Below, in pieces: positions 7,921 to 15,550 of a stretch of DNA of 64,000 nucleotides. The notes beneath the pieces are model-generated. The model searched no databases. It was not told the origin of the DNA and saw only the letters and a program-made list of their open reading frames with translations. Position 1 is the stretch's first letter, and every line of letters begins with the position of its first letter. This stretch comes from Xylanibacter caecicola. Its GTDB lineage: Bacteria; Bacteroidota; Bacteroidia; Bacteroidales; Bacteroidaceae. Location of the stretch: the NCBI RefSeq assembly GCF_013166515.1, contig NZ_JABKKJ010000013.1, forward strand, positions 20,085 through 84,084. Direction: 5' to 3'. The translations under genes were made by a program, and so were the position numbers.

Positions 7921-10029
7921 ATGAATGAAAAAAGCAATCCTTTGAGCCTCTCACTGTTCAAGACTTTGTCAAGCACAGTCCCCGAGCCTGTTACATGGGA
8001 GCATATCGTAGACACGATACGCGGCGGCAGCCTTAAGCCGTGTTGTGATGAATACCGCCGGCTTGCCATGCTCTGTCGCGGAAAGTCGGGCGAAGAAGAG
8101 AAGCGCATAAAGTCTGCCATGAGCGGCATCAAGCGCTCCGTGCCTGCATTTGTCGCCTCCGTAGAGGTTTGCGGCGGTCGTTCCGGCGAGTGCGTACGTG
8201 GATATACGGGTTATGTGATGGTGGATATAGACCATATTCCTGCGGAGAGATTTGCTGCGGCAGAGCGTGCCGTCAAGTCCGATCCTCATGCCTTTCTTGC
8301 ATATATCACGCTTTCGGGCTGCGGACTGCGTGTCATTGCCCGTGCGTCGTGTGCTGTTACGGCAGATAATTTCCGCCGGGTGTGGAATGCCGTAAACGGA
8401 TATTTTGCGGAAGTGGCGGGCGTGGCACCCGACCGTCAGTGCTCCAACGCCACCCGTATGTCGTGTCTGAGCCACGACCCTTGTGCCATGTACAATCCCG
8501 ATTCTGTTCCGGTTGAAGTGACTCTTAAGCCGGCAAGCCGTTCCAAGGGACGCCCGCCGAAGGTGGACAGTGCCGCCAAGGCTGCACGCAGGCTGACGGA
8601 GCAGGAGAACATAAGCTATACGGCAGGGTCGCGCAACAAGTATGTGTCGAGCTGCATATACTGGATGAACCGTTTCGGCATTCCGGCTGACCGGACGCTT
8701 GCCTGGGCTCTCGATGAGTTTTCCGACTACAATGCCGACAACGGCGGTCCCGTCGCCTCGATTGTGGGCAGCATCTATCGTCATCATGCCGATGAACACG
8801 GAACCCGACGTCTGTCGGGGCAGGGCGTACACACGGGCGGCAAACCTGCGGTGAAAGACATCGAGACGTGGATAAACGGCAGATACCGGTTGCGCAAGAA
8901 CTCCATCACACAGTATGTGGAGGTCCAGGACATTGTCTCGGCAGGAGACTTCTGCGAGATTAACGATGTTCTTGAAAACACTATATGGCGCGAGATGCAG
9001 CATGGAGGGCTCAACGTGGACATGGCTACACTGCGTACCCTCTTGCAGAGCAGCTTTGTGCCGGCATATCATCCTCTGCGCCACTATCTCGACAACCTTG
9101 CTCCGTGGGACGGCAAGACAGATCATATCGGCGCATTCCTTGCCATGGTGCACTGTCGCGGCGTTGATCCGGAGGTGTTCGACCTTTATGTCCGCCGCTG
9201 GCTTGTGGCTATGATTGCCGCCGTGCTCGGCGATTGTGTCGTAAATCATGAGATATTGGTGCTGCTCGGACGTCAGGGCACGTACAAGTCGTCGTTTATG
9301 AACAACATCCTGCCGCCATGCCTGCGCCGTTATTACTGTGTAAAGACAAACTCGCAGCGCATGACCAAGGACGATGTACTGGCGCTGACGGAGAATATTC
9401 TCATCAATATGGAGGAGATAGACTCCATGACGCGCCAGGAGGTCAACCAGCTGAAGGCAATGGTGTCCATGCCCTACGTCAACGAGCGTCCGCCATACGG
9501 GCGCAACAAGGTGCGCCTGCCGCATATAGCGTCTTTCTGCGCTACGGGAAACAATCTTCAGTTTCTTACCGACGATACGGGCAACCGCCGTTGGCTGGTG
9601 TTCGAAGTGGATCATATAGACAACCCCTGGACTGCCGGGATAAACTATGACGGTATTTATGCACAGCTGAAATATCTTCTCGACAGCGGTTTCAAATATT
9701 GGTTCGACGGAGACGACATTGCGGCAGTAAACGCTGTCAACCGCCGTTTCGAGACGCCGAACATGGCACGTGAGCTTATTTCCACCCATTATCGCAAACC
9801 GGGGCTTTGCGAGCCACGTCTTTATCTGTCGTCATCGCAGATTGTGGCGCGTTTCGCACCACAGGTGAAACTCTCTCCGATGAGTGTCGGCAAATCCATG
9901 TCCGACCTTGGTTTCGCACAAGTGTGTAACCGCAACGGACGTTTCTGGGAAGTGGTGGAAGTGCCTGTATGTGACATCGGACGCAATGTTCCCGGATGTG
10001 ATGATGCTACCGATGACACTCCATTCTGA
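7921..10029 (+). CDS. VirE-type primase/helicase with BT4734-like N-terminal domain
   Basis: A 702-residue protein from ATG 7921. The N-terminal third matches the BT4734-like domain (CRGKSGEEEKRIKSAMSGIK, then GYTGYVMVDIDH and TLSGCGLRVIAR), which resembles archaeo-eukaryotic primase parts. The C-terminal half is a VirE (virulence-associated E) helicase-like domain with Walker A GRQGTYKS near residue 450 and Walker B ILINMEEID near 491, followed by the conserved NNLQFLTDDTGNRRWLVFEVD segment. Proteins of this build are found on mobile elements and are thought to act in element replication. An upstream in-frame ATG at 7879 exists; 7921 fits the family N terminus better. A long antisense frame over this gene is a coding shadow. 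Confidence 0.85.
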   Translation: MNEKSNPLSLSLFKTLSSTVPEPVTWEHIVDTIRGGSLKPCCDEYRRLAMLCRGKSGEEEKRIKSAMSGIKRSVPAFVASVEVCGGRSGECVRGYTGYVMVDIDHIPAERFAAAERAVKSDPHAFLAYITLSGCGLRVIARASCAVTADNFRRVWNAVNGYFAEVAGVAPDRQCSNATRMSCLSHDPCAMYNPDSVPVEVTLKPASRSKGRPPKVDSAAKAARRLTEQENISYTAGSRNKYVSSCIYWMNRFGIPADRTLAWALDEFSDYNADNGGPVASIVGSIYRHHADEHGTRRLSGQGVHTGGKPAVKDIETWINGRYRLRKNSITQYVEVQDIVSAGDFCEINDVLENTIWREMQHGGLNVDMATLRTLLQSSFVPAYHPLRHYLDNLAPWDGKTDHIGAFLAMVHCRGVDPEVFDLYVRRWLVAMIAAVLGDCVVNHEILVLLGRQGTYKSSFMNNILPPCLRRYYCVKTNSQRMTKDDVLALTENILINMEEIDSMTRQEVNQLKAMVSMPYVNERPPYGRNKVRLPHIASFCATGNNLQFLTDDTGNRRWLVFEVDHIDNPWTAGINYDGIYAQLKYLLDSGFKYWFDGDDIAAVNAVNRRFETPNMARELISTHYRKPGLCEPRLYLSSSQIVARFAPQVKLSPMSVGKSMSDLGFAQVCNRNGRFWEVVEVPVCDIGRNVPGCDDATDDTPF

Positions 10030-10457
10030 ACGCAATTTTGTGACACTTGTAGACAGTTGTATACACTTGTTTTATAAAATACGCGAGAAATAAAAAATGG
10101 TTGTCCTTTAAAGGAAGGGTATTTTTTTAATCTGACAAAAGTTATAAGAACTAGTGTATACAAGTGTCACAAGGTTGAATTACGAGTTTGGAATTACGAA
10201 TTACGAGTTTAGATTTACGAGTTGTTCTCGCTTCGCTTCGATTATGAATTATAAATTATCAATTATGAATTATAAATTAATTCGCGTTGTTCTCGCTGCA
10301 CTGCGATTATCTGTTTTTGTTGTGTAGAATGGTGTGTCAAAATAAGCATCCCCGCACGCATCGAAGAGGCGTTCGACATGTGTTAACAAATGCCTTGTTG
10401 TCTCGCCACGCAGAATTATGAATTATAAATTATTAATTATTAATTATAAATTATCCC
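10030..10457. repeat. Non-coding stretch with inverted repeat and A/T-rich repeats
   Basis: The arms TGTGACACTTG (10039-10049) and CAAGTGTCACA (near 10160-10170) are inverted copies flanking about 110 bases just after the VirE-like gene, with TGTATACACTTG and its complement adding to each arm. Further right are repeated A/T strings (AATTATGAATTATAAATTA) alternating with GTTCTCGCT(T/G)CGCTGCGATTAT-like pieces, which recur at 11460-11500. A short stretch near 10330 (GTGTGTCAAAATAAGCAT) belongs to the dispersed element seen at 12300. I see no gene here. Confidence 0.7.
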
Positions 10458-10640
10458 ATGAGGTCTTATACCAAGAAAGAGCTGGCACAGCTTGCAGGCG
10501 TTTCCGACCGCACCTTCAACCGTTGGATGGCGCGCCACCGCAGTGAACTGGAAGCGATGGGCGTTGGTTTGCATACCCATATACTTCCGCCAAGGGCGGT
10601 GAGATACATCTGCGATATATATTTCATAGACGCGGATTGA
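10458..10640 (+). CDS. DUF4248 small helix-turn-helix protein
   Basis: A 60-residue protein, MRSYTKKELAQLAGVSDRTF at the start, then NRWMARHRSELEAMGVG. It matches the DUF4248 family, which is small, has a MerR/excisionase-like helix-turn-helix, and in Bacteroidota sits between VirE-like and HU-like genes. The KKELAQLAGVS segment gives the first two helices and TFNRWM the recognition helix. By analogy with excisionase-like proteins it may bind DNA of its own module, but no function is proven. It is on the same strand as its neighbours, with A/T-rich spacer DNA on both sides. Confidence 0.85.
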   Translation: MRSYTKKELAQLAGVSDRTFNRWMARHRSELEAMGVGLHTHILPPRAVRYICDIYFIDAD

Positions 10641-10756
10641 CATGAATACCCGCCAATTCCTGCCAAATAATGCCAACTCCTGCCAATACCCGCCAGCGCC
10701 GTTACGGCGTGTCGTATCTTTGCATTATCAGACGGAGATATGCTGCATGAGGCTCT

Positions 10757-10880
10757 GAAGTATGCCGTTTTACAGTGCAAAGTTACGCACTTAAGGCGCC
10801 AAAGTTACGTACTTTACGAGGTAAAACAGCGCACATTGCAGGCTGAAGTGGCGTACTTCCCAAATCTGAAATATAATCTT
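10757..10880. repeat. 22-bp periodic array upstream of the HU-like gene
   Basis: Degenerate units of the type (G/A)AAGT(T/G)(A/G)CG(C/T) begin at 10757, 10779, 10801, 10823, 10845 and about 10868, a period of 22 bp. The units alternate with GGCTCTGA/GGCTGAAG-type spacers and match the arrays at 37474 and 49106 in consensus and period. The last unit ends about 30 bases before the ATG of the HU-like gene. Confidence 0.85.
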
Positions 10881-10906
10881 ATGTCTAACATTTAAAATTT
10901 ACAGTT

Positions 10907-11347
10907 ATGTCACTATTGTACAGAATTTACAAGAACACCAACAAGTCGTCTGCCGGTTACAACAAGTATTATGCGCGTGCCAAGCAGATTGGAGTTATCG
11001 AGACCGATGCCATTGCCGAGATTGTACAGCGCAACTGCACGGTGAAGAAGTCTGACGTTAAAGCGGTAATCGAAGAACTGGTGGAGGTGATACAGGACAA
11101 GCTCCAGGAGTCGTACTCCGTAAAGCTGAACGGTCTGGGCACCTTCCGCCTCACACTTTCGTCCAAGCCTGCCGCGGAGGTGAAGGACTTTTCCGCGTCG
11201 AAGAACATACGTAAGGTTTGCTGCCGCTTTGCTCCCGAGCGCCGCCGCGACACCAACGGCGTTACAACGCGCGCCCTCTGCACCGGAACGCGCCTTGCCG
11301 AATATGACGAGCGCGTGAAGACGGAAGAGAGCGAAGGCAATTCATAA
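10907..11347 (+). CDS. HU-like DNA-binding protein (HU-HIG type)
   Basis: A 146-residue protein of the enlarged HU-related class found in Bacteroidota mobile modules. After a short lead (MSLLYRIYKNTNKSSAGYNKYYARA) comes an HU-like core: AEIVQRNCTVKKSDVKAVIEELVEVIQ (helices), then VKLNGLGTFRLTLSSKPA (beta arm base). The end (LCTGTRLAEYDERVKTEESEG) is acidic. It would bind or bend DNA. It follows a 22-bp periodic array, and is followed by a holin-like peptide gene and an amidase gene, an order conserved in Bacteroidales next to capsule loci as far as I know. Confidence 0.88.
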   Translation: MSLLYRIYKNTNKSSAGYNKYYARAKQIGVIETDAIAEIVQRNCTVKKSDVKAVIEELVEVIQDKLQESYSVKLNGLGTFRLTLSSKPAAEVKDFSASKNIRKVCCRFAPERRRDTNGVTTRALCTGTRLAEYDERVKTEESEGNS

Positions 11348-11517
11348 TTCATAATTTATAATTTATAATTGATAATGCGGGGGCAAGTAATAATTAATAG
11401 TTTACAATTTATAATTGTAGTTGCTTCTTTTGCTGTTCCTGTATTATCAATTATGAATTACGAATTGTTCTCGCTACGCTGCAATTATGAATTATGAATT
11501 ATAAATTATGAATTCTC

Positions 11518-11697
11518 ATGAGAATATTTGTCGCCGCCCTCCTCGTAATTTTCGGCATCGCACTTATCATTGCCGCATTTGTTGTTCCTCCTATGGGCCT
11601 CATAGACCCTACGGTGCTCACCGCCTATGGCGAGACGCTCACCTTTGCCGGGGCACTGTTCGGCATAGACAGCCACTACCGCAACCGTAATAAGTAG
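11518..11697 (+). CDS. Small two-helix membrane protein, holin-like
   Basis: A 59-residue reading frame: MRIFVAALLVIFGIALIIAA, then FVVPPMGLIDPTVLTAYGET, then LTFAGALFGIDSHYRNRNK. It has one clear membrane helix at residues 3-24, a Pro-Pro turn, and a second weaker hydrophobic segment at about 43-52, ending in a basic tail. Size and build fit a small phage holin. It lies directly before the amidase gene (39 bases away) and after the HU-like gene, which is where a holin would be in a lysis cassette. Recognition is by context and shape only. Confidence 0.65.
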   Translation: MRIFVAALLVIFGIALIIAAFVVPPMGLIDPTVLTAYGETLTFAGALFGIDSHYRNRNK

Positions 11698-11736
11698 ATG
11701 TCCGAAACAATTGTCTTACAATAAAAAATAAACGTA

Positions 11737-12186
11737 ATGAGACGAATAACACTTATCATCATCCACTGCAGCGCCACGCGCTGCAACCGCCGGTACACCT
11801 TCGACCGGTGCCGCCGAGACCATATAAGCCACAACGGCTGGAAAGACATCGGTTATCACTATTATGTAGAGACCGACGGCAGTGTTCATCAGGGTAGGGC
11901 AGAGGCTGTTTCCGGTGCCCACTGTCGCAACCATAACGCCCACTCCATAGGTATCTGTTATGAGGGCGGTCTCGATTCCGCCGGACGTGCCGCCGACACG
12001 CGCACCGCAGCGCAAAAACGCTCGCTGCTTGGTCTTGTCAACGACCTGCGCCGCCGCTATCCCCGTGCCATCGTCATGGGACACCGTGACCTCTCGCCCG
12101 ACCTTGACGGCAACGGGCTTGTCACTCCCAACGAGTATATCAAGCAGTGTCCGTGCTTTGATGCCATGCACGAGTACGGAAAATAA
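11737..12186 (+). CDS. N-acetylmuramoyl-L-alanine amidase (Amidase_2, T7 lysozyme-like)
   Basis: A 149-residue zinc amidase that cleaves the bond between MurNAc and L-alanine in peptidoglycan. The zinc ligands of the T7 lysozyme family are visible: His in LIIIHCSATRC near residue 8, His in MGHRDLSPDL near 113, and Cys in KQCPCFDAMHEYGK near 142. Other family hallmarks are GWKDIGYHYYVETDGSVHQG and NAHSIGICYEGG. There is no signal peptide, so export would need the holin-like protein or another route, as for phage endolysins. Genes just like it stand beside HU-like genes in Bacteroidales mobile modules. Confidence 0.93.
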   Translation: MRRITLIIIHCSATRCNRRYTFDRCRRDHISHNGWKDIGYHYYVETDGSVHQGRAEAVSGAHCRNHNAHSIGICYEGGLDSAGRAADTRTAAQKRSLLGLVNDLRRRYPRAIVMGHRDLSPDLDGNGLVTPNEYIKQCPCFDAMHEYGK

Positions 12187-12229
12187 TTAATAATTAATAA
12201 TTTATAATTTATAATGGAATTGAGATTAT

Positions 12230-12420
12230 GAACAATCGCTTTGGTCGTGTTCCTTTTGGGACAGATTTTTCACTTCGTTCAACACCCCGTCTTGTATTTG
12301 TCCGCATGAGGGTGTGTCAAAACAAGCAATCACCCGCGTAGGGACATATGCTTGTATTTGTCCGCACGATTACAATATTTAATGTTGTTGCGGACCATTA
12401 AGGACAATTTATAATCTTGT
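12230..12420. repeat. Dispersed intergenic repeat (MITE-like) in the amidase-lipoprotein gap
   Basis: The 317-base gap after the amidase gene holds copies of a dispersed repeat: CACTTCGTTCAACACC, CTTGTATTTGTCCGC (twice, near 12290 and 12353), GTGTGTCAAAACAAGCAATC and GTAGGGACATATGC. The same strings recur, in either orientation, at 32230, 46829, 48790 and 59835. The rest of the gap is A/T-rich. No gene is seen. Confidence 0.8.
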
Positions 12421-12503
12421 TCAAATGCGTTACTGTATACAGACTATTGTCTTAACTCCTTAACTTCCTAACTCCTTAACTCCTAATTAAAAACTCCTAA
12501 AAA

Positions 12504-12911
12504 ATGAACATCAGATTACTTCCCCTCCTCTCCGTATCTCTTCTTGTGGTTTGCTGCGCGAGTCATCGCACCGTAACCACCGTCCCCGTAGAAACCGTCC
12601 GCCGTGACACCGTGCACATGTATTCACACCGTTACGACAGCGTCTACCTGTATAACAATGTCAGCACGGTTCATAACGGCGACACGCTGCTTGTGCGCGA
12701 CACCCGTGTGGAATACCGTTACCGCCTGCTGCGCGACACTGTCCGCCTTGTCCGCCGCGATTCCGTGCCCTACGAGGTGCGTGTCACCGAGTATCGCGAC
12801 GTTCCCCGCCGCCGCGGCATTGCGGACTATGCGGTATACACAGTTCTTGGAGCTGTGGTGCTGATGTTTGTTTGGCGGTGGGCAGGCAAGTTTGTCGGTT
12901 ATAACCGATGA
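12504..12911 (+). CDS. Putative lipoprotein with C-terminal membrane helix, spanin-like
   Basis: A 135-residue protein with a hydrophobic N-terminal segment ending in a lipobox-like LLVVCCAS (modified Cys near residue 18), a middle region rich in RDTV/RRD repeats (RRDTVHMYSHRYDSVYL, LLRDTVRLVRRDSV) and a C-terminal membrane helix (YAVYTVLGAVVLMFVWRWAG near 108-127). Two membrane anchors at opposite ends with an extended middle resemble a unimolecular spanin, the third part of phage lysis cassettes, and the gene follows holin-like and amidase genes. This is an inference from build and order; no family is recognised. Confidence 0.6.
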   Translation: MNIRLLPLLSVSLLVVCCASHRTVTTVPVETVRRDTVHMYSHRYDSVYLYNNVSTVHNGDTLLVRDTRVEYRYRLLRDTVRLVRRDSVPYEVRVTEYRDVPRRRGIADYAVYTVLGAVVLMFVWRWAGKFVGYNR

Positions 12912-12939
12912 AATGTAACGTTTTTTGTCGGTTATAACC
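12892..12939. repeat. 15-base direct repeats, 33 bp apart, at the end of the VirE module
   Basis: TTGTCGGTTATAACC occurs at 12892-12906 (overlapping the last codons of the lipoprotein gene) and at 12925-12939. Each contains the palindrome GGTTATAACC. The spot is the junction between the plus-strand VirE module and the minus-strand polysaccharide genes, so it could be a terminator pair or a remnant attachment site. Confidence 0.75.
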
Positions 12940-13025
12940 AACAGCCCCGTGTTTTTTCATGTCTGTATGCGTATGAAGCATGTTTTGACCTTATGATGCA
13001 ACTGCATGCCCCGTAGGGCGTGAGG

Positions 13026-13829
13026 TTATTTCCAGTATGCCTTGAAGTGGTGGTGGGTCACTCTTTTCTCTTCAGGTGGCAACTGCATGTAGTCACCGAA
13101 CAATGATGTCAGATAGTTATGCCATCCGCTCAGGGTTGCAAACCTTGTATTTTCAAATTCGGCATAGACAGAGTCTGCAAAGTCAGACTCGTCTATTATT
13201 TCTTTTTTACCGTATCCCCATACAAGACATCCTCTTTTTCCTGTTGTCATCCCGTTCATGCAACGTGCATTTCTGTCTATTTTCCTGATGATGCTTTTTG
13301 TCGGATAAAAATAGAAAATGAGATGCGAAAGAAAGAGTATTGCATTCTTAATAATTCCACGCTCTTTTTTTATCGGCAACCTTTTTAGTGTCAATATATT
13401 TATGAGTCGTTTGTTGCGCCTTATCACCTTTTTTTGTTCTTCATCATTTAGTGGTGCGATGTCAATAGGAAAAATATCGATATTTACACCAAAGTTCTGA
13501 GCATCGTTGATTTCCTCTTTCATTATGGTGCGTGAGTCGTCAATCTTTGCATACGGATAAGGATATGAGGGATATATCTCATGAGAATATATATGGAAAG
13601 GAGATTTGTCTGTTTCCTTATAAAGCCTGATAAATCTGTCATAATCTTCACGCAACATCATAAAGTCGATGTCGTCATCCCATGGAATAAATCCTTTGTG
13701 GCGAATTGCCCCTAAAAGTGTGCCTCCGCTTATAAAATAGCGTAGATTGTTTTTCATGCAGAACTCATCTACATGTTGTAAAATATCAATTTGAATGTTC
13801 TTTAAATCATCTGTATTAATCTCTTTCAT
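13026..13829 (-). CDS. LicD family phosphotransferase
   Basis: A 267-residue LicD/fukutin-related protein. The hallmark stretch is YFISGGTLLGAIRHKG followed by FIPWDDDIDFMMLREDY near residues 33-65, where DDDID carries the metal-binding Asp residues. LicD proteins move a phospho-alcohol (phosphocholine, or a phospho-polyol) from a CDP carrier to a sugar. Here an IspD-like cytidylyltransferase lies in the same operon and an epimerase-type reductase directly upstream, which points to a CDP-alcohol made locally. It is the last gene of the long minus-strand locus and overlaps its upstream neighbour by 4 bases (ATGA type). Confidence 0.9.
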   Translation of the reverse strand: MKEINTDDLKNIQIDILQHVDEFCMKNNLRYFISGGTLLGAIRHKGFIPWDDDIDFMMLREDYDRFIRLYKETDKSPFHIYSHEIYPSYPYPYAKIDDSRTIMKEEINDAQNFGVNIDIFPIDIAPLNDEEQKKVIRRNKRLINILTLKRLPIKKERGIIKNAILFLSHLIFYFYPTKSIIRKIDRNARCMNGMTTGKRGCLVWGYGKKEIIDESDFADSVYAEFENTRFATLSGWHNYLTSLFGDYMQLPPEEKRVTHHHFKAYWK

Positions 13830-14851
13830 TCTTTCATGGAATTTATTAATCTTTCAAACATTTCTTTCAGACCGTAAAGAGGCTTCCATCCCAATTGTCT
13901 GAGTTTCTCGCTTGACAGTTTGAGTTTGGTTGTCGGAGCATATTTCATTTCCGTGTTTTTCTCAAATCTTACTTTTATAGAAGGGTTGAACTCATCACGT
14001 AAGAAATATGCCAGCTCTTTTATAGAAATATAAGTATCATCGTTTGCCACATTATACGATTCTCCATTTTTTCCCTTTATTAAAATATAAAGGATGGCAC
14101 GGATACAGTCGGTGGTGTAGACATAGGGCTTGGCAGATGTTCCGTCGGTGTGCATTATGATATCGTTGCCTGATATAATGCTTCTTGCAAATTGCGCAAA
14201 CACCCTGTTGTCGTTTGCAGCCACGCCCGCACCGAATGTCTGTGTCAGTCTTGCTGTTTTTACATTGACTCCATATTCCATTGCGTATGCCCGGCACAGA
14301 TACTCTGCGGAACGTTTTCCTAAAGGATAACTGCTTCGCGGAGACTTTATGTCGATATATCCTTGTTGGTCTTCTGTAATTGTTTTTTCTTCGAAGATCT
14401 GCCCATAATATTCCAAAGACGATATGTATACCATAGAACAATCTTTGTGTTCTTTGGCATATCTAAGCAAATTGCGTGTTGTGTCTGTTGACAGCTCATA
14501 CGTTTCCACAGGGTTGCTTGCCATATATTTCCCGTCGGTAGGACTGGCACAGTGTATAATGTATTTAAAGTCTCCTTTCAGGTTTTCTGTAAATTCTAAA
14601 AGGTCAGACTCAACAAATGACAAACTGCTGTCTGTTTCTCCATACATGGAAATTGCTTTGTCCTTATTCCTTACGGGACAACATATTCTGATATTTTCAT
14701 TCAGTGCCAACAAGCACCTTACGAGTGTAGAACCTATCAGTCCCGTTGCGCCTGTGACAAGAATATCTGAGTTTCTTAAGTTTTTTGACAATGTGAAATT
14801 ACAGGCGAATTCGCATATGTCTTGTCTTTGTATTCTATTCATAAATTCCAT
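13826..14851 (-). CDS. NAD-dependent epimerase/dehydratase (extended SDR)
   Basis: A 341-residue extended short-chain dehydrogenase. The cofactor motif TGATGLIGS lies near residues 34-42, the active-site Ser in VYISSLEYYG and the Tyr/Lys pair in SSYPLGKRSAEYL (YxxxK). It oxidises, reduces or epimerises a nucleotide-bound sugar or sugar alcohol. Its location between the serine-acetyltransferase-like gene and licD, in the same operon as an IspD-like cytidylyltransferase, suggests work on the alcohol that LicD transfers. The N terminus has about 20 residues before the fold (MEFMNRIQRQDICEFACNF), so a slightly later start is possible. Substrate unknown. Confidence 0.85.
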   Translation of the reverse strand: MEFMNRIQRQDICEFACNFTLSKNLRNSDILVTGATGLIGSTLVRCLLALNENIRICCPVRNKDKAISMYGETDSSLSFVESDLLEFTENLKGDFKYIIHCASPTDGKYMASNPVETYELSTDTTRNLLRYAKEHKDCSMVYISSLEYYGQIFEEKTITEDQQGYIDIKSPRSSYPLGKRSAEYLCRAYAMEYGVNVKTARLTQTFGAGVAANDNRVFAQFARSIISGNDIIMHTDGTSAKPYVYTTDCIRAILYILIKGKNGESYNVANDDTYISIKELAYFLRDEFNPSIKVRFEKNTEMKYAPTTKLKLSSEKLRQLGWKPLYGLKEMFERLINSMKE

Positions 14852-15438
14852 CCAAAAACTTTAGTCCAATATTCGTCAAAACATTTTGCTGAATTATCTG
14901 ATATTATCTTTGCGGGACTTCCTACAACAACGGAATTGTCCGGAACGTTATTTGTAACAGTTGCATTAGCCCCAATCACAACATTGTTTCCAATCTTTAT
15001 GTTTCCTAAAATCTTTGCTCCTGCAAATATCACAACATTATCACCTATTGTCGGTATCCCGCTTTTACGTCCGGCAAAAACTCTTCCAATAGTAACACCT
15101 TGATGAATGGACGCATTTTTTCCTATGTGTGCTTCTGTGGCAATAACAATACATCCATAGTGAAAAAAGAGTAATCCTCCTCCTATATCTGTTCCTAAAG
15201 GTACTTGGATGCCGGTTATATGCTGATTGCATTTATATATACATTTTACCGGTATCAGACATAAACGGGCGAGCATGGAGTTCTTGCTTTTTAGCCAGCT
15301 GCCAATTCTAAACGGTAATGTTATCATGCAGGAATTGCTGCAAAAATAATGAAAAAGAGTTTTTATACCCCCCCCGAATGAATTTGTAAACCTCTGATAG
15401 TCAGATGCCAGTAACAGCTTTAACGTGGGAATGTTCAT
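14839..15438 (-). CDS. Serine-acetyltransferase-like protein (phase-variable, currently in frame)
   Basis: A 199-residue left-handed beta-helix acetyltransferase of the CysE branch: helical N terminus, then GTDIGGGLLFFHYGCIVIA, EAHIGKNASIHQGVTIG and a closing NNVPDNSVVVGSPAKI. In polysaccharide loci such proteins O-acetylate sugars, not serine. A run of eight G (plus-strand C at 15368-15375) encodes the GGG of NSFGGGIKTLF near residue 22-26, so a change of one G would shift the frame and stop the protein early. In this sequence it is in frame. It overlaps the epimerase start by 13 bases. Confidence 0.88.
   Translation of the reverse strand: MNIPTLKLLLASDYQRFTNSFGGGIKTLFHYFCSNSCMITLPFRIGSWLKSKNSMLARLCLIPVKCIYKCNQHITGIQVPLGTDIGGGLLFFHYGCIVIATEAHIGKNASIHQGVTIGRVFAGRKSGIPTIGDNVVIFAGAKILGNIKIGNNVVIGANATVTNNVPDNSVVVGSPAKIISDNSAKCFDEYWTKVFGWNL
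15368..15375 (-). repeat. G8 homopolymer in acetyltransferase gene
   Basis: Eight C on the plus strand (eight G on the coding strand) near codon 24 of the CysE-like gene. The frame is open with eight. Tracts of this length slip readily during replication. Confidence 0.95.
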
Positions 15439-15550
15439 GATTTTATTATTTATCCGTTATTGTTTCTTCTGTAATGAGAAGTTTGCTTCGTCATGTATAT
15501 ACGTATGGTGCAGTTCTTCCGCTTCAGCTTATTGCCCGTATTTGGTCAGT

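Noticed and set aside
7969..9789. Long antisense frame of 606 codons over the VirE-like gene
   Set aside because: It has no recognisable domain, mirrors the codon pattern of the VirE-like gene and lacks a plausible start; a coding shadow.
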